Of a stretch of 64,000 bases of DNA, positions 49,836-57,649 are shown piece after piece. This DNA is from Microthrixaceae bacterium (GTDB lineage Bacteria; Actinomycetota; Acidimicrobiia; Acidimicrobiales; Microtrichaceae), in assembly GCA_023958095.1 (NCBI GenBank), contig JAMLGJ010000003.1:89472-153471 (forward strand), read 5' to 3'. A model generated the notes under the pieces. It saw only the letters and a program-made list of their open reading frames with translations, ran no database searches and was not told where the DNA came from. The translations under genes were made by a program, and so were the position numbers. The number at the start of each line of letters is the position of its first letter. The stretch's first letter is position 1.

Positions 49836-51118
49836 GTGAACTCCATTCGTGCCGACCCGGCGCCGGTCGTGACACGGGCCCCGCGAGTCGATGCGAGCGG
49901 CACCCGGCGCCCGGAGCGGTCCGGTTGCGGTGTGCCACGCGCCGGGGTGGAGCCCTCGAGCAGCGACACGACCGGCTCACCGACAGCCGTGCGGAACCGG
50001 CGAGGGAGCGCGAGGCCGTCGCGCAGTGCCGGTTCCATGCGCACCGAGGGCACTGCGGACACCCGGACACCCACCTCGGCCACGGGTTCGAGCAGTCTCG
50101 AGAGGTCCCGTTGGATTCCCAGGCGCGAAGCGCCCCTCCTGGAGGTCATGTTGAGCAGCACCAACTGGTTCTGGGGGGCAACACCGGCAGAGACGGCCTC
50201 GAGCACCATTCGGGCGGCATCGTGGAGCCCCTTCATGCCGGCGGTCGTGACCGTGACCCAGAGGTCCGCCCCCTCGGCGACGGCACCTGCAAGCGCACCC
50301 GATCCGGCACCGTCGTGGTCCACGACAGTGGTCCCGTGGTGTCGTGTGACGGTCTGCAGCAGGAGTCGCGCATCCCCATCCGAGACGTGGTTCGACTCCA
50401 CCGGACCCGGTGCTCCGAGGCACAGCCGGTACTCGCCACGCACGTCGAAGGTCATGGTGCGCAGGTCGTCGGGGTGCAGATCCCTGGAGCGGGCCTTCTC
50501 GATCACGTCGGCCATCGACGGGATCACGTCTCCGGTGTCGTGGTACAGGCCGTGGTGTCCACGTCCGGTTGCCTCGAGCAGAAGCACCGAGGCCGCTCCG
50601 GTCATGCGTTCTGGTCCCGCACCCAAGTGCGACGCGATCGCCATCGATGTCACGGTCGTGCCCGCTCCCGGGGAGCCACACACGCCGATGATGCGGTTTC
50701 GCCGACCGCCGTGCTCTCCGGAGGCGACGGCGGGGGCGCCCGGTCGGGTGTTCCCATCGGATCGCGGTGCCTCCGTGAGCACGTCGAGCAGGTCGGTCAC
50801 CGCGAAGTGTGCCGGGAGCACCCGGTCGGCTCCCAGGGATTCCCACGGTGTGGGCTTCTGCTCGCACTCGACGCCCACCACCAGGGCCCCGGAACCCTTG
50901 ATCCCACCCAGCAGCTGTTCGTCGACCTGCGAGCTGGAACCGTCGATCAGAACGGCGCACGGTGCGTGGCCGGCCGCGAGCAGCGAACGCACCTCGTCAG
51001 CGGAGACACAGCTCAACAGGCGCACGGGTGCGCTTCCGGTCGTGGCCCAGCGCGCCAGTTCCAGGGGCCAGCCGGAACGGGGATGGCACAGAGCGGCGAC
51101 CTCGTAGGTGGGGCTCAT
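49832..51118 (-). CDS. cpaE: CpaE/TadZ-like MinD-ParA ATPase
   Basis: This 428-residue protein has a receiver-like N-terminal half (SADEVRSLLAAGHAPCAVLIDGSS, VVGVECEQKPTPWESLGADRVLP) and a MinD/ParA-fold C-terminal half (IIGVCGSPGAGTTVTSMAIASHL, a deviant Walker A without the second lysine; VVDHDGAGSGA; NQLVLLNMTS). CpaE/TadZ proteins place the pilus machine. The GAGTT ending instead of GKTT suggests weak or absent ATP hydrolysis. It lies directly upstream of tadA with a 4-bp overlap. Confidence 0.83.
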   Translation of the reverse strand: MSPTYEVAALCHPRSGWPLELARWATTGSAPVRLLSCVSADEVRSLLAAGHAPCAVLIDGSSSQVDEQLLGGIKGSGALVVGVECEQKPTPWESLGADRVLPAHFAVTDLLDVLTEAPRSDGNTRPGAPAVASGEHGGRRNRIIGVCGSPGAGTTVTSMAIASHLGAGPERMTGAASVLLLEATGRGHHGLYHDTGDVIPSMADVIEKARSRDLHPDDLRTMTFDVRGEYRLCLGAPGPVESNHVSDGDARLLLQTVTRHHGTTVVDHDGAGSGALAGAVAEGADLWVTVTTAGMKGLHDAARMVLEAVSAGVAPQNQLVLLNMTSRRGASRLGIQRDLSRLLEPVAEVGVRVSAVPSVRMEPALRDGLALPRRFRTAVGEPVVSLLEGSTPARGTPQPDRSGRRVPLASTRGARVTTGAGSARMEFT

Positions 51119-51783
51119 GGGGCCTCCTCGGGTTCGGGGGCGGTGAGGGCAATGGTCAACTCGGCGTTCACGGCGGCGTCGACCACTGCAAGGGCGGCCT
51201 CGCTGTCGGGGACCGCCAGGCCGAGGTGGATCCGGGACGGGGCCCCGATCGCTGCCTCCTCCCCGTCGTCGAGACTCGTGACCCTCGCCGCGTCGGTCAC
51301 CTCGGCGGTACCGGTCTCGTCGGTGGCGACCAGGGTGACGGTGTCACCGACCGCGAACTGCCCGACCGGGGTCCGGGCCGGGTCGAGGCTCACCGCCACC
51401 TCGGTCTCGCCCGGTCGTGCGAAGCGATCCCGCTCCAACAGGTCGGCTCCGGCCAGCAGGCTGGAAGGCCGCAGCGTGTGGTTCGCCAGGCGTCCGATGA
51501 CGTCCTCGGCCCGCTCGGCGGGGACTGCATCGACCGATGTGGGCAGGTCGATCGCCACCGTGCCCAGCTGGGACGCTTCCAGCGCTTGGCCAGCAGCGAC
51601 CTCGGAGGTCACCACGACGTAGCGGTCGTCGGGTGGCCGTTGGGCCACCCGGTGGGCGAAAAGGACCCCGAAGGCCGAAGCGGTCACCAACGCGGCACCG
51701 AGCAGTGCGCGCCAGCGCACCCTTGGTGCCCCGCGGTGTGCGGCGCGTGAGGGCGCTCGAGCGCCCGAACTCTCCCCAGTCAA
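51115..51783 (-). CDS. cpaB: SAF-domain (CpaB/RcpC-like) protein, first gene of the Tad locus
   Basis: This 222-residue protein has a basic N-terminus, a transmembrane helix (about 27-47: ALLGAALVTASAFGVLFAHRV) and an extracellular SAF domain (YVVVTSEVAAGQALEASQLGTVAIDLP, RPSSLLAGADLL, VGQFAVGDTVTLVAT). CpaB proteins line or support the pilus path. TTG 51783 is preferred over ATG 51897 or 51867 because GGAAGGGGAAG precedes it and the longer forms would start inside the promoter (-10 near 51820). Confidence 0.8.
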   Translation of the reverse strand: MTGESSGARAPSRAAHRGAPRVRWRALLGAALVTASAFGVLFAHRVAQRPPDDRYVVVTSEVAAGQALEASQLGTVAIDLPTSVDAVPAERAEDVIGRLANHTLRPSSLLAGADLLERDRFARPGETEVAVSLDPARTPVGQFAVGDTVTLVATDETGTAEVTDAARVTSLDDGEEAAIGAPSRIHLGLAVPDSEAALAVVDAAVNAELTIALTAPEPEEAP

Positions 51784-51819
51784 ACGCTTCCCCTTCCGGA
51801 AACGCCCCCTCGGGCCGAG

Positions 51820-51848
51820 ATGGTTGTGCAATGCACGAGAGTTGTCAA
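51820..51848 (-). promoter_or_regulatory. Consensus promoter of the Tad pilus locus
   Basis: Minus strand TTGACA (51848-51843), exact 17-bp spacer, AACCAT (51825-51820). Transcription would begin near 51813, some 30 nt before TTG 51783. A perfect TTGACA is unusual here, where most promoters show only a -10. Confidence 0.6.
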
Positions 51849-51922
51849 CAGGTATCGAAACCTGCATCACCCCCGGGGCGACCCGGCTTCGGATCATCCG
51901 CGCGCCACTAGGGCGGCGCAGC

Positions 51923-51928
51923 TAGTGT
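51923..51928 (+). promoter_or_regulatory. -10 element of the HTH gene
   Basis: TAGTGT, 7 nt before GTG 51936 (4 nt before GTG 51933). Divergent from the Tad promoter. Confidence 0.45.
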
Positions 51929-51935
51929 CGCTGTG

Positions 51936-52205
51936 GTGAGTTCCGGGGATGTGACATGGCTGAACACAGCGAAGGCTGCCGAACGTCTCGGCGTCACGCC
52001 GCGGACGCTGTACCGCTTCATCGATGAGGGTCAGGTGCCCGCCTACCGCTTCGGTCGAGTGATCCGCCTCAAGGAGCACGAGGTGGACGAGTTCATCGAA
52101 CGATGCCGGATAGCACCGGGGACCCTCGACCTCACGACCCCGCAGCAGACCCACGACCTGCGCGAGGTGGCCGAGGAAGCACCCAGCGGCAGCGCTGCGG
52201 AGTGA
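51936..52205 (+). CDS. Excisionase/MerR-type helix-turn-helix protein
   Basis: This 89-residue protein consists of one winged-helix excisionase-type domain: WLNTAKAAERLGVTPRTLYRFIDEGQVPAYRFGRVIRLKEHEVDEFIERCRI, followed by a polar tail. Chromosomal versions act as small regulators (BldC-like in size and fold), not as phage excisionases, and no integrase is nearby. It is divergently placed from the Tad locus with about 90 bp between the two promoters, so it may control the pilus genes. GTG 51933 is an alternative start one codon earlier. Confidence 0.82.
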   Translation: MSSGDVTWLNTAKAAERLGVTPRTLYRFIDEGQVPAYRFGRVIRLKEHEVDEFIERCRIAPGTLDLTTPQQTHDLREVAEEAPSGSAAE

Positions 52206-52242
52206 ATCGGCGCTAGTGCCGTCAGCTCTTTGCGCGCCGATT
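52205..52242 (+). terminator. Inverted repeat after the HTH gene
   Basis: AATCGGCGC (52205-52213) pairs with GCGCCGATT (52234-52242) across a 20-nt loop that can itself fold (GGC-GCTAGT-GCC). No T tract; likely terminator. Confidence 0.45.
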
Positions 52243-52277
52243 GGCGAACCCGTGGGTCCCCGCGGCCGCACCGCCAG

Positions 52278-52283
52278 TACAAT
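52278..52283 (+). promoter_or_regulatory. -10 element of the phoH operon
   Basis: TACAAT, the closest to the TATAAT consensus in the window, 9 nt before ATG 52293. Confidence 0.55.
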
Positions 52284-52292
52284 CCGCCCCAG

Positions 52293-53261
52293 ATGAGCGA
52301 GACCGCAGCCCGCGTGAAGGTGCCGGGCAACCACTTGATGACGGACCTCCTGGGCACCGCGGATGAGCACCTGAGGGTGATCGAGGACGCCTTTCCCGAC
52401 ACCGCGATCACCGTCCGCGGAACCGACGTCTCCCTAAGCGGTGGTGACACCTCCACGGTGGCGCAGCTCTTCGCGGAGCTGGTGCGGTTGCTCGAGTCGG
52501 GCCACGACCTGAGTACTCCGGTGCTGGAGCGCACGATCGACATGGTTCGCTCCGATGAGCGGCCATCGGAGGTACTGACCACCGAGGTGATGCGCACCTC
52601 CCGTGGGTCCCGGGTGCGGGCGAAGACCGCCGGGCAGAAGCGCTACATCGAGGCCATCGCCCGCAACACGGTCACCTTCGGTGTGGGGCCGGCGGGTACC
52701 GGCAAGTCGTGGTTGGCCGTCGCAATGGCGGTCCAGGCGCTGCAGGCCGAGGAGGTGGAGCGCATCGTGCTCACGCGGCCCGCGGTGGAGGCGGGTGAAC
52801 GCCTCGGCTACCTGCCGGGCGACCTCATGGCGAAGGTCGACCCCTACCTGCGCCCGCTCTACGACGCCCTGCACGACATGGTCGGCCCCGAGGGTGCACA
52901 GCGCCACCTCGAGCGGGGAACCGTCGAGGTGGCGCCCCTCGCCTTCATGCGCGGCCGCACCCTCAACTCGAGCTTCATCATCCTCGACGAGGCCCAGAAC
53001 ACCACCCCCGAGCAGATGAAGATGTTCCTGACCAGGATCGGGTTCGGTTCGAAGGCGGTCGTCACGGGCGACACGACCCAGGTCGACGTCGCCGGGGGAC
53101 GGTCGGGTCTCGACCGTCTCGAAGCGATTCTGGGAGACATCGACGGGGTCGGATTCGTCCATCTCGGGGCCCGCGACGTGGTGCGGCACCGGATAGTGCA
53201 GGACATAGTCGACGCCTATGCCCGTGCGGAGGAACCGGGCGGCCCCGGGGACCGCAGGTGA
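52293..53261 (+). CDS. ybeZ: PhoH-family ATPase (YbeZ)
   Basis: This 322-residue P-loop ATPase has an N-terminal KH-like region, Walker A GPAGTGKS at 132-139, RPAVEAGERLGYLPGDLMAKVDPYLRPLYD, Walker B FIILDEAQNTTPEQMKMFLTRIG, and VTGDTTQVD. With YbeY it forms the conserved ybeZ-ybeY rRNA-maturation unit, and the next gene here is indeed ybeY, overlapping by 4 bp. ATG 52293 starts 9 nt after TACAAT. Confidence 0.95.
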   Translation: MSETAARVKVPGNHLMTDLLGTADEHLRVIEDAFPDTAITVRGTDVSLSGGDTSTVAQLFAELVRLLESGHDLSTPVLERTIDMVRSDERPSEVLTTEVMRTSRGSRVRAKTAGQKRYIEAIARNTVTFGVGPAGTGKSWLAVAMAVQALQAEEVERIVLTRPAVEAGERLGYLPGDLMAKVDPYLRPLYDALHDMVGPEGAQRHLERGTVEVAPLAFMRGRTLNSSFIILDEAQNTTPEQMKMFLTRIGFGSKAVVTGDTTQVDVAGGRSGLDRLEAILGDIDGVGFVHLGARDVVRHRIVQDIVDAYARAEEPGGPGDRR

Positions 53262-53776
53262 GACCTGGGGTGACCCGCAGCGGCGAGGATCCTCCGAAGG
53301 TCACCGTGGGGAACGACACGGCCCACGCCCCAAGGGGCACACCGGATTCAGCGAGCCTCGCCGACCTGCTGGGTGCTGTGCTCGCAGCAGAGGGCATTCC
53401 GGGCGGGGCTGAGGCGTCCCTGCACCTCGTCGATGAGTCCGGGATGCGCGAGTTGAACTCGCAGCACATGGGAGTCGACGGGGCCACCGACGTGTTGAGC
53501 TTCCCCCTGGACGGAGTCGAGGTGTCGGGCCAGCCGGGGGTGCCCCAACTCGTGGGTGACGTCGTGTTGTGTCCCGAAGTGGCGGCGAGGAACGCAACCA
53601 CCCACGCCGGCAGCCTCGTGGACGAGTGCAACCTGTTGGTCGTGCACGGCGGATTGCACCTGTGTGGATGGGACCACGCAACCGATGCCGAGCGTGACTC
53701 GATGTGGGCTCGTGAACGCGAACTGATGGTGGCCCTCGGTGTGGAACCATCCGGTGACCCCTGGGGAGCGGCGTGA
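53258..53776 (+). CDS. ybeY: Endoribonuclease YbeY
   Basis: This 172-residue metal-dependent RNase matures the 3' end of 16S rRNA and takes part in ribosome quality control. The zinc motif H3-x-H5-x-H reads VVHGGLHLCGWDH near residues 127-139. Other family blocks are MRELNSQHMGVDGATDVLSFPL and LVGDVVLCPEVA. It has an N-terminal extension of about 30 residues. GTG-type start overlapping the phoH stop; the CBS gene overlaps its own stop. Confidence 0.94.
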   Translation: MRPGVTRSGEDPPKVTVGNDTAHAPRGTPDSASLADLLGAVLAAEGIPGGAEASLHLVDESGMRELNSQHMGVDGATDVLSFPLDGVEVSGQPGVPQLVGDVVLCPEVAARNATTHAGSLVDECNLLVVHGGLHLCGWDHATDAERDSMWARERELMVALGVEPSGDPWGAA

Positions 53777-55044
53777 ACGCCAACGACGTGTGGTTGCTGG
53801 CGGTGGCCCTCGCCCTGGTCGTCGTGGCCGCGGTGCTCGCGGTTGCGGAGACCGCCATCACCCGCATGTCGCGCGCTCGGGCGGCTGCGCTGCAGGACCA
53901 GGGTCGCCGGGGAGCGGACCGTGTGGTGCGCATCGTGGACAACCTCGAGCGCGACCTGAACGCCATCTACCTGACGGTCAACTTCGTCCAGGTCGTCCAG
54001 TCCGCCCTCGTGGGTGTGCTGGCGGGGCGCCTCTTCGGAGCCTTCGGCGTGGCCGTGGGCATCGTGTTGAACGTCGTGGTCCTCTTCACCGTGGCGGAGG
54101 CGGCACCGAAGACCTGGGCACTGCAGCACACCGACCGGGCAGCGCTCATGACCGCGCCGCTCGTGGAGTGGATCGGTGTCGTGATGCGCTGGCCGGCGCG
54201 CCTGCTCATCGGCGTGGCCAACGTGATCCTGCCCGGAAAGGGGCTCAAGCGTGGGCCGTTCGTCACCGAGGAGGAGATCCTCGCACTGGCCGAGGAGGCC
54301 GCGGAGGCAGCGGTCATCGAGGAGTCCGAACGCGAACTGATCGAGTCGATCATCGACTTCGGTGACACCGTGGCGCGCGAGGTGATGGTGCCCCGTCCCG
54401 ACATGGTGACCGTCGAGGCCGACCTGAGCGTGTCGGAGATGCTCGAGGTGTCCATCGACAGGGGCCTCACGCGCCTGCCGGTTCTCGGCGAGGGTGCCGA
54501 CGACGTGCTGGGCGTGGTGAACATGAAGGACGCGGTCAGCTCCGAGCGGGGTGGTGCCGGCGAGCGACCCGTCTCGACGATCATGCACGACGCGTACTTC
54601 GTGCCCGAGACCAAGCGGGTCGCGGAACTGCTCGCGGAGATGCAGGCGGGTTCGGTGCACATCGCCATCGTCGTGGACGAGTACGGCGGCACAGCGGGGC
54701 TGCTCACCCTGGAGGACCTGCTCGAGGAGCTGGTCGGGGAGATCCACGACGAGTACGACACCGATGTCGATCCGATACAGCGCCTTCCCGGCGGCCTCGT
54801 GCTCGTCGACGCGAGTGTGAACGTGGGTCACCTCAACGAGGAGCTCGACCTGGAGCTGCCCGAGGAGGGCTGGGACTCCCTGGGGGGCCTGGTGTTCGCC
54901 ACGCTGGGGCGGGTTCCGGTCCAGGGCGACACCGTCGAGGTGCAGGGGGTCCAGATGCGTGTCCAGCGGGTCGACGGACGCCGGATCGCGCGGGTGCGGA
55001 TGCGTCTGCCCAGGGGTGGCGTGGCCGTGGCGGTGGACTCGTGA
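53773..55044 (+). CDS. CorC/HlyC-family membrane protein (DUF21 plus CBS)
   Basis: This 423-residue protein has three transmembrane segments in a DUF21 domain (VWLLAVALALVVVAAVLAVAE, AIYLTVNFVQVVQSALVGVL, VLNVVVLFTVAEAAPK). A CBS pair follows (VMVPRPDMVTVEADLSVSEMLEV; IMHDAYFVPETKRVAELL), then a C-terminal CorC_HlyC domain. Relatives transport or regulate Mg or Co. The order phoH, ybeY, this gene, era is conserved in many actinobacteria. The GTG start overlaps ybeY. Confidence 0.9.
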   Translation: MNANDVWLLAVALALVVVAAVLAVAETAITRMSRARAAALQDQGRRGADRVVRIVDNLERDLNAIYLTVNFVQVVQSALVGVLAGRLFGAFGVAVGIVLNVVVLFTVAEAAPKTWALQHTDRAALMTAPLVEWIGVVMRWPARLLIGVANVILPGKGLKRGPFVTEEEILALAEEAAEAAVIEESERELIESIIDFGDTVAREVMVPRPDMVTVEADLSVSEMLEVSIDRGLTRLPVLGEGADDVLGVVNMKDAVSSERGGAGERPVSTIMHDAYFVPETKRVAELLAEMQAGSVHIAIVVDEYGGTAGLLTLEDLLEELVGEIHDEYDTDVDPIQRLPGGLVLVDASVNVGHLNEELDLELPEEGWDSLGGLVFATLGRVPVQGDTVEVQGVQMRVQRVDGRRIARVRMRLPRGGVAVAVDS

Positions 55045-55988
55045 ACGCCCGGGAGTCCGGGAACGCCGAAGCGGGTGGGGGCGACGACCTCGAGAGGATG
55101 ATGGCCGAGGCCGGGCTGACCGTCGCGGGTGGCCAGGAGCTTCCCGAGGGGCACCGTTCGGGGTTCGTGGCCCTCGTCGGGCGTCCGAACGTCGGCAAGT
55201 CGACCCTGTTGAACACCATCCTGGGGGAGAAGGTGTCGATCACCTCCCCGAGGCCGCAGACCACCCGGCACCAGATACGAGGTGTGTTGCACCGCGACGA
55301 CGCCCAGGTGGTGTTCGTGGACACCCCGGGACTGCACAAGCCACGAACCGCGATGGGGGAGCGCCTGAACGACGCCGCCTCCGAGGCGCTCTCGGGGGTG
55401 GACGTGGTCTGCCTCGTGGTCGATGCCGCCAAGGGCATCGGCACCGGTGACCGCTTCCTGGCCGAACGGGTGGGACCGTCAGCGGTGCTCGTGCTCAACA
55501 AGTGCGACCGTGCCGGTCGTGAGCGGGTGGCACAGCAGCTGTCGGTTGCCTCGGAGACCGAGTTCGCGGACTACTTCCCCGTGTCGGCCAGGACCGGCCA
55601 GGGAGTGGACGCGCTCGTCGAGCACCTGGTGGCACAGCTGCCGGAGGGGCCGCGCTGGTATCCCGTGGGCACCACGAGTGACATGAGCGAGGAGTTCAGG
55701 GTCGCCGAGTTGGTGCGTGAACAACTGCTCGCGGTGGCACGCGACGAACTCCCGCACTCGATCGCCACGAGGGTCACCGAGTGGGAGTGGCCACGGATAC
55801 GCGTGGAGATCACCGTGGAGCGCGAGTCGCAGAAGCCGATGGTCATCGGAAAGGGTGGCCAGGTGCTCAAGGAGGTGGGAACACGGGTGCGCCGGCAGCT
55901 GCCCGAGGGCGCCTTCCTCGAGTTGCACGTGTCGGTCGACAAGGACTGGCAGCGCAACCCGCGGTCACTCGACCGCCTCGGTTACTGA
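55041..55988 (+). CDS. era: GTPase Era
   Basis: This 315-residue ribosome-assembly GTPase has G1 GRPNVGKST near 46-54, the RPQTTRHQIRG switch, G3 DTPGLH, G4 NKCD and G5 SARTG. The C-terminal KH domain binds 16S rRNA (VEITVERESQKPMVIGKGGQVLKEVG). A 40-residue acidic N-terminal tail precedes the core. GTG start overlapping the CBS gene. Last gene of the phoH operon. Confidence 0.97.
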   Translation: MNARESGNAEAGGGDDLERMMAEAGLTVAGGQELPEGHRSGFVALVGRPNVGKSTLLNTILGEKVSITSPRPQTTRHQIRGVLHRDDAQVVFVDTPGLHKPRTAMGERLNDAASEALSGVDVVCLVVDAAKGIGTGDRFLAERVGPSAVLVLNKCDRAGRERVAQQLSVASETEFADYFPVSARTGQGVDALVEHLVAQLPEGPRWYPVGTTSDMSEEFRVAELVREQLLAVARDELPHSIATRVTEWEWPRIRVEITVERESQKPMVIGKGGQVLKEVGTRVRRQLPEGAFLELHVSVDKDWQRNPRSLDRLGY

Positions 55989-56042
55989 GCGCGCTGTCCG
56001 GCTGCGGAGCCTGCCATAGGCGGCCCCGCGTGGGTGGTCAGG

Positions 56043-56048
56043 TACGGT
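56043..56048 (+). promoter_or_regulatory. -10 element of uppS
   Basis: TACGGT, seven bases before GTG 56056; leaderless layout. Confidence 0.5.
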
Positions 56049-56055
56049 TCAGGCA

Positions 56056-56784
56056 GTGGAACTCGACCAGTTGGATCAGAGGCGGATCCCCACCCACGTT
56101 GCACTCGTGATGGATGGCAACGGACGCTGGGCACAGCGCCGGGGGCTGCCCCGCACCGATGGGCACGCGGCCGGCGAAGCGGCACTGCTGGACACCGTGT
56201 GGGGTGCCCTCGATGCCGGCATCCGCTGGATCACCGTGTATGCCTTCTCCACCGAGAACTGGAAGCGACCGGTGGAGGAGGTTCGCTTCCTCATGCGCTT
56301 CAACGAACGGCTGCTGCTGACCCGCCGCGACGAGCTGAACGAGGCGGGGGTCAAGGTGCAGTTCATCGGGCGCCGTGACTGGCGTGTGCCCAAGAGGGTG
56401 CTGCGCCACATCACCGAGACCGAGGAGATGACCCGGAAGAACCGGGCGATGACCCTGTCGCTCGCGTTCAACTACGGAGGGCGAGCCGAACTCGTGGACG
56501 CGGTCAACTCCCTGCTCGCCGAGGGTGTCGCTCCGGGCAAGGTGACCGAGAAGATGATCCGCAGGCACCTCTACGACCCGCAGATGCCGGACCCGGAACT
56601 GATGGTGCGCACCTCCGGGGAGTACCGGATCTCCAACTACCTGTTGTGGCAGCTGGCCTACTCGGAGCTCGTGTTCACCGACGTGCTCTGGCCGGACTTC
56701 CGCCGTGGCGACCTGTACGACGCGATCGCCGAGTACCAGCACCGCGAACGGCGCTTCGGGGGCATCGAGGCGGCCGAGCGGTGA
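56056..56784 (+). CDS. uppS: Isoprenyl (undecaprenyl) diphosphate synthase
   Basis: This 242-residue cis-prenyltransferase makes the long-chain carrier lipid for cell-wall synthesis. Its motifs are VMDGNGRWAQRRGLPR (catalytic Asp20), GHAAGE, YAFSTENWKRP, LSLAFNYGGRAELVDA and the closing DLLVRTSGE-type ELMVRTSGEYRISNYLLWQLAYSE plus DVLWPDF. Length and motifs are complete. GTG 56056 is fixed by TACGGT 7 nt upstream. The recO gene follows 34 bp downstream. Confidence 0.96.
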   Translation: MELDQLDQRRIPTHVALVMDGNGRWAQRRGLPRTDGHAAGEAALLDTVWGALDAGIRWITVYAFSTENWKRPVEEVRFLMRFNERLLLTRRDELNEAGVKVQFIGRRDWRVPKRVLRHITETEEMTRKNRAMTLSLAFNYGGRAELVDAVNSLLAEGVAPGKVTEKMIRRHLYDPQMPDPELMVRTSGEYRISNYLLWQLAYSELVFTDVLWPDFRRGDLYDAIAEYQHRERRFGGIEAAER

Positions 56785-56818
56785 ACGGCCCTGCGGTGCG
56801 CCGCCCTGCGGTGCCGTA

Positions 56819-57538
56819 GTGGCCCTGTACCGCGACTCGGCGGTGGTGCTGCGCACCCACAAGCTGCGCGAGGCCGACCGGGTGGTCGTGCTCATGACCC
56901 GCAGCCACGGGAAGGTGCGTGCCGTGGCCAAGGGCGTACGGCGAACGGGCTCCAGGTTCGGTTCCAGGATGGAACCCGGCTCGGTGGTGGAGGTGCAGCT
57001 CTACGAGGGACGGGGTGACCTGGACGGGGTGTCCCAGGTGGAGACCTCCGAGGCACATCCCCACACCCGCTCCGACCTGGGGCGGCTCGGTCACGCCGCG
57101 GCCCTGCTCGAAGCGGTCGAACAGGTCGCCCAGGAACGCGAGCCCGACCCACGCCTCCACGACATGCTGGTCGGTGGTCTGCGCAGCATCGAGGACGACA
57201 ACCCGCCTGCGGTCGTGGCCGGGTTCTACCTGAAGCTGCTCGCGGCGGAGGGGGTCGCTCCACAGCTGGATGCCTGCAGCAGCTGCGGTGAGGACCCCGA
57301 GAGGCTGTTCTGGGCGCCCGAGGCAGGTGGACTCCAGTGCGCCGCGTGCGGCGGTGGGCGCGTCGTGAGCGACGAGACCCTCACCCTCGCCCGGGCAGTG
57401 CTCGGAGGTGGCCTGCGTGCCGTACTCGAGTTGCCCGACGGGCCGGTGGTGCACGACCTGGAGACCTTCGCAGCAGGGCTGCTCGAGGAACACCTCGAAC
57501 GCCGCCTGCGGGCGATCCGCGTGCTGCACGATGGCTGA
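56819..57538 (+). CDS. recO: DNA repair protein RecO
   Basis: This 239-residue recombination mediator loads RecA with RecF and RecR. It begins VALYRDSAVVLRTHKLREADRVVVLMTRSHGKVRAVAKG, a typical RecO OB-fold start, and has the zinc site CSSC and CAAC near residues 157-182. GTG 56819 is chosen because it directly opens the conserved OB fold, although a stop-like TAG overlaps it in another frame. No strong ribosome site; probably expressed with uppS. Confidence 0.92.
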   Translation: MALYRDSAVVLRTHKLREADRVVVLMTRSHGKVRAVAKGVRRTGSRFGSRMEPGSVVEVQLYEGRGDLDGVSQVETSEAHPHTRSDLGRLGHAAALLEAVEQVAQEREPDPRLHDMLVGGLRSIEDDNPPAVVAGFYLKLLAAEGVAPQLDACSSCGEDPERLFWAPEAGGLQCAACGGGRVVSDETLTLARAVLGGGLRAVLELPDGPVVHDLETFAAGLLEEHLERRLRAIRVLHDG

Positions 57539-57593
57539 GTCGGTTGCCACACGGCCGCAGTGGGGTGGACCTCACCGAGGAGTGGCCGGACGC

Positions 57594-57625
57594 GGAGAGC
57601 GGGGACCCGAGGGTCCCCGCTCTCC
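57594..57625. terminator. Strong bidirectional hairpin
   Basis: Perfect 14-bp arms GGAGAGCGGGGACC (57594-57607) and 57612-57625 with a CGAG tetraloop, plus outer TGGCCG/CGGCCA pairing. It lies between convergent recO and the membrane protein gene. The window's strongest stem; no T tract. Confidence 0.75.
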
Positions 57626-57649
57626 GGCCAGATCGATTGGTGAGGCCTG

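Noticed and set aside
51936..52205. Prophage or integrative element, because of the excisionase-like protein
   Set aside because: No integrase, att repeat or composition shift nearby; the tRNA genes are intact and distant. Small chromosomal regulators share this fold.
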